8,128 bases of DNA, taken from positions 1-8,128 of the forward strand of contig JAEZGC010000297.1 of NCBI GenBank assembly GCA_023437345.1. The letters are read 5' to 3'. Under the pieces are notes generated by a model, which saw only the letters and a program-made list of their open reading frames with translations, made no database searches and was not told where the DNA came from. The position numbers were made by a program, and so were the translations under genes. Position 1 is the stretch's first letter; each line of letters starts with the position of its first letter. Shown here in pieces: positions 6,164 through 8,128 of the stretch. The DNA comes from Actinomycetes bacterium. GTDB lineage: Bacteria; Actinomycetota; Actinomycetes; Propionibacteriales; Propionibacteriaceae.

Positions 6164-7108
6164 CTACTCCTTCACGCTGCCGATCGTCAGGCCGCTCACG
6201 AAGTGGCGCTGCAGGAAGGGGTACACCAGCAGGATGGGCACCGCCGCGACGATGGTGATCGCCGATCGCAGCGCCAGCGGTGTCGTCACCTGACCACCCT
6301 GTCCGACCTGCGCCTGCGCGCCCGCCATGCCGCCGCTGTTCGTCCCGGCGTTCATCGCACTCGCGAGCAGCTTCTGCAGTTCGTACTGCAGCGTCGTGAG
6401 GGCCGGATCGCCCGAGTTGTACAGCAGCGTGTCGAGCCAGCCGTTCCAGCTGCCCACCGCGACGAACAGTGCGATCACCGCCAGGGTCGACCGGCACAGC
6501 GGCATGATGATGCTCCACCAGATCCGGAAGTCGCCGGCGCCGTCGATCCGCGCCGACTCGACAAGCGAATCGGGCAGCGACTTCATGTGGGTCCGGATCA
6601 CGATCAGGTTGAACGCGCTGATCATGACTGGGACCCAGTAGGCATGGAACGTGTTGAGCATCCCCAGGTCCTTGATCAGCAGGTAGTTGGGGATCAGGCC
6701 CGCGTCGAAGTACAGCGTCAGGATGAAGATCAGGGTGATCGGACGACGCAGGAAGAACTCCTTGCGGCTCAGCGCGTAGGCGAGCATTGACGTGAAGAAC
6801 AGGTTCGTCACCACGATGACGACGGTCTTCGCCACGCTCATGAAGAAGGCCTGGTAGATCGTGTGCATGTGGAGCACGACGTCGTAGTTCTTCAGCGAGA
6901 ACACCCGGGGCCAGATGGTGATCCCGCCGCGGACCGCGTCCATCCCGTCGTTGAGCGAGATGGCGAGCGTGTTGAGCAGCGGGTAGACCATGATCGCCGA
7001 CAGGATCACGAGGAAGGCCGTGTTGAGCGTCGTGAAGACGACGTTCTCGACGCCCCACTTGCCCCGCCGCCTGCTGCGCTGCACGTTGTTCACCGGACCC
7101 CTAAACAA
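6164..7108 (-). CDS. lplC: CUT1 carbohydrate ABC transporter permease, LplC/YtcP type
   Basis: This is one of two inner-membrane permease subunits of a binding-protein-dependent sugar or oligosaccharide importer (MalG-type half, AraQ/LplC group). The 314 residues include a first membrane helix at about 28-50 ending in the family motif YPLLNTLAISLN (42-53). Further helices lie at about 90-112, 123-142, 155-172, 205-222 and 280-298. The cytoplasmic EAA loop that contacts the ATPase is ESARIDGAG followed by IMPL (184-204). The C-terminus HFVSGLTIGSVKE is characteristic. A Gly/Gln/Ala-rich extracytoplasmic loop spans 252-276. The start is a TTG at 7108, with a strong GGGGAGG (7115-7121) and a 6-base spacer, overlapping the lplB stop by 8 bases. 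In-frame GTGs at 7093 and 7084 are weaker options. Substrate cannot be read from the permease. Confidence 0.9.
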   Translation of the reverse strand: MFRGPVNNVQRSRRRGKWGVENVVFTTLNTAFLVILSAIMVYPLLNTLAISLNDGMDAVRGGITIWPRVFSLKNYDVVLHMHTIYQAFFMSVAKTVVIVVTNLFFTSMLAYALSRKEFFLRRPITLIFILTLYFDAGLIPNYLLIKDLGMLNTFHAYWVPVMISAFNLIVIRTHMKSLPDSLVESARIDGAGDFRIWWSIIMPLCRSTLAVIALFVAVGSWNGWLDTLLYNSGDPALTTLQYELQKLLASAMNAGTNSGGMAGAQAQVGQGGQVTTPLALRSAITIVAAVPILLVYPFLQRHFVSGLTIGSVKE

Positions 7109-8066
7109 GAGTTTCCTCCCCGAGTCTCTTGGCCACGAAGTTGGCCAGCGAGATGAGGATGATCGCCACCACCGTCTTGAAGATCCCGGCCACCACCGCC
7201 ATGGAGTAGTTCCCCAACTGGTAGCCGTAGCGGAGCACGAAGACGTCGATGGTCTCCGCCGTGGTGGCCACGAGGCCGTTGCCCAGGAAGTAGGGGATCT
7301 CGAAGTTGGTCGACATCGCCCAGCCGATGTTGAGGATCAACAGCACGACAATCGTCGGCCGGATCCCGGGCAGGGTGACGTGCAGCATCTTGCGGTACCG
7401 GCCCGCCCCGTCGATCGAGGCCGCCTCGTAGAGCTCCTGGCTGACGGCGGTGATCGCGGCGAGGTAGATGATCGTGTTCCAGCCCAGTTCCTTCCACAGG
7501 CTGCTGCCCGCGACGACGCCCCAGAAGTAGTCAGGGACGGTGAGGAACAGGATCGGTTCGCTGATCAGGTGGAGGCCCATCAGCGCCTGGTTCACGAAGC
7601 CGCCGGACGTCGGCAGCGACAGCCCGATCGACACCATCCCCGCGACGATCACCCAGCTCAGGAAGTGGGGCATGTAGGTGATGTTCTGGACGACGCGCTT
7701 GAAGACGACGTTCTTGACCTCGTTGAGCAACAGGGCCAGGACTATCGCGCCGATGGTGGAGACGATCAGGGTCAGCAGGCTCTGCCCGAGCGTGTTGACG
7801 ACGGCCCTCAGGAACCGCTCGCCCATGACGCCGGTGAACAGCTTCTCGAAGTTGGCGAAGCCCACCCACTGCTGCTCCCAGATGGGGCGTCGCCCTGGCC
7901 GGTAGTTCTGGAACGCGATCGCCCACCCGTAGACGGGCACGTACTTGAAGACGATCTGGTACAGCAGCAACGGCACGCTCATCAGCAGGAGCGTCCGTTG
8001 GGCCCAGATCAGGGCCCAGGTGGACTTCTTCCGCTTGACTACCGGCTTCGTCAACGTCGACTGCAT
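7101..8066 (-). CDS. lplB: CUT1 carbohydrate ABC transporter permease, LplB type
   Basis: This is the MalF-type partner of the LplC permease, forming the transmembrane channel of an oligosaccharide or glycoside importer. LplB proteins lack the extra N-terminal helices of MalF, and the 321 residues fit that. After a basic cytoplasmic tail (KRKK, 11-14), the first helix is at about 25-42, ending in the signature FKYVPVYGWAIAFQNY (40-55). Other helices are at about 87-115, 135-155, 178-203, 235-255 and 290-310. The EAA loop is EAASIDGAGRYRKMLHVTLP (214-233), an intact ATPase-docking motif. The C-terminus (FVAKRLGEETLV) is family-like. The ATG at 8066 is preceded by GAGAGGGG at 8076-8083 with a 9-base spacer. 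It is the most upstream gene visible in the cassette. The solute-binding lipoprotein and ATPase are not in the window; such systems often share an MsmK-type ATPase encoded elsewhere. Confidence 0.92.
   Translation of the reverse strand: MQSTLTKPVVKRKKSTWALIWAQRTLLLMSVPLLLYQIVFKYVPVYGWAIAFQNYRPGRRPIWEQQWVGFANFEKLFTGVMGERFLRAVVNTLGQSLLTLIVSTIGAIVLALLLNEVKNVVFKRVVQNITYMPHFLSWVIVAGMVSIGLSLPTSGGFVNQALMGLHLISEPILFLTVPDYFWGVVAGSSLWKELGWNTIIYLAAITAVSQELYEAASIDGAGRYRKMLHVTLPGIRPTIVVLLILNIGWAMSTNFEIPYFLGNGLVATTAETIDVFVLRYGYQLGNYSMAVVAGIFKTVVAIILISLANFVAKRLGEETLV
7109..7121 (-). promoter_or_regulatory. Strong ribosome binding site that decides the lplC TTG start
   Basis: GGGGAGG (minus strand, 7115-7121) is followed by AAACTC and the TTG at 7108. 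It lies within the final codons of lplB, so ribosomes finishing lplB at 7101 are placed for re-initiation. This implies near-stoichiometric synthesis of the two permease subunits. Confidence 0.65.
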
Positions 8067-8092
8067 CCAGGTCCGCCCCTCTCGGATCCGGT

Positions 8093-8128
8093 GGGGGGGG
8101 GGGGGGGGGGCCCCCCCCCCCCGCGGGG
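8093..8128. other. Homopolymer G then C run, probable assembly artefact at contig end
   Basis: Eighteen consecutive G (8093-8110) are followed directly by twelve C (8111-8122) and then gcgggg. A G run meeting a C run is a perfect self-complementary block and is not expected in natural actinobacterial DNA. Poly-G is a known dark-cycle artefact of two-colour sequencing, and a G/C-tailed end from library construction would look similar. The bases right of about 8092 should not be trusted, so sequence upstream of lplB (promoter, binding-protein gene) is effectively absent. Confidence 0.8.

Noticed and set aside
6280..6355. Gly/Gln-rich loop in LplC as a foreign insertion
   Set aside because: A variable polar loop occurs at this place in many LplC/YtcP proteins, and the flanking helices and C-terminal motif are normal.
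5759..6790. Plus-strand open frame of 343 codons across yesL and lplC
   Set aside because: Its translation is dominated by Arg, His, Gln and Asp in low-complexity order, typical of the antisense of membrane-protein genes, and it crosses two well-supported genes.
5970..7058. Minus-strand open frame of 362 codons overlapping lplC in another frame
   Set aside because: It is Arg-, His- and Pro-rich with no family features; lplC in the neighbouring frame carries the EAA loop and expected helices.
1..8128. CRISPR array, tRNA, rRNA or riboswitch
   Set aside because: No regularly spaced direct repeats and no cloverleaf or conserved RNA core were seen on either strand.

Overview
The window is GC-rich and comes from an actinobacterium, judging by its codon use, its GTG and TTG starts, the two actinobacterial-type IS3 OrfA remnants, and an LplB/LplC/YesL sugar-uptake cassette. 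I cannot name a genus. The last 36 bases (a G run, then a C run, then gcgggg) look like an unreliable contig end rather than biology.

Positions 1-600 hold mobile-element debris. An IS3-family OrfA on the minus strand loses its normal end after about residue 99. Its left terminus lies inside a second, unrelated OrfA remnant, also on the minus strand, of which about 18 codons survive. Positions 674-3751 (minus) encode a 1025-residue protein with a PLD-type nuclease, an SF2 helicase and a DUF3427 domain. This is the architecture of SauUSI, the ATP-dependent type IV (modified-cytosine-dependent) restriction enzyme of Staphylococcus aureus. Across a 229-bp divergent gap, positions 3981-4907 (plus) encode a NERD (nuclease-related domain) protein. 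These two genes, flanked by IS debris, form a small candidate defence locus.

A clean 10-bp-stem hairpin at 4998-5024 separates the convergent NERD gene from the metabolic half. There, on the minus strand, lie a RidA/YjgF-family protein (5028-5441), a YesL/DUF624 membrane protein (5540-6160), and two CUT1 ABC permeases of the LplC/YtcP (6164-7108) and LplB (7101-8066) types.

Transcription of the sugar cassette runs lplB, lplC, yesL. It is tightly coupled: lplC starts at a TTG overlapping the lplB stop by 8 bases, and yesL starts 3 bases after the lplC stop with its ribosome site inside the lplC 3' end. The solute-binding protein and any regulator or glycoside hydrolase are not in the window; they may lie beyond the right edge. 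The strongest hunt candidate is the SauUSI-like enzyme with its divergent NERD neighbour. The first is a member of a known class; any functional link between the two is inference.
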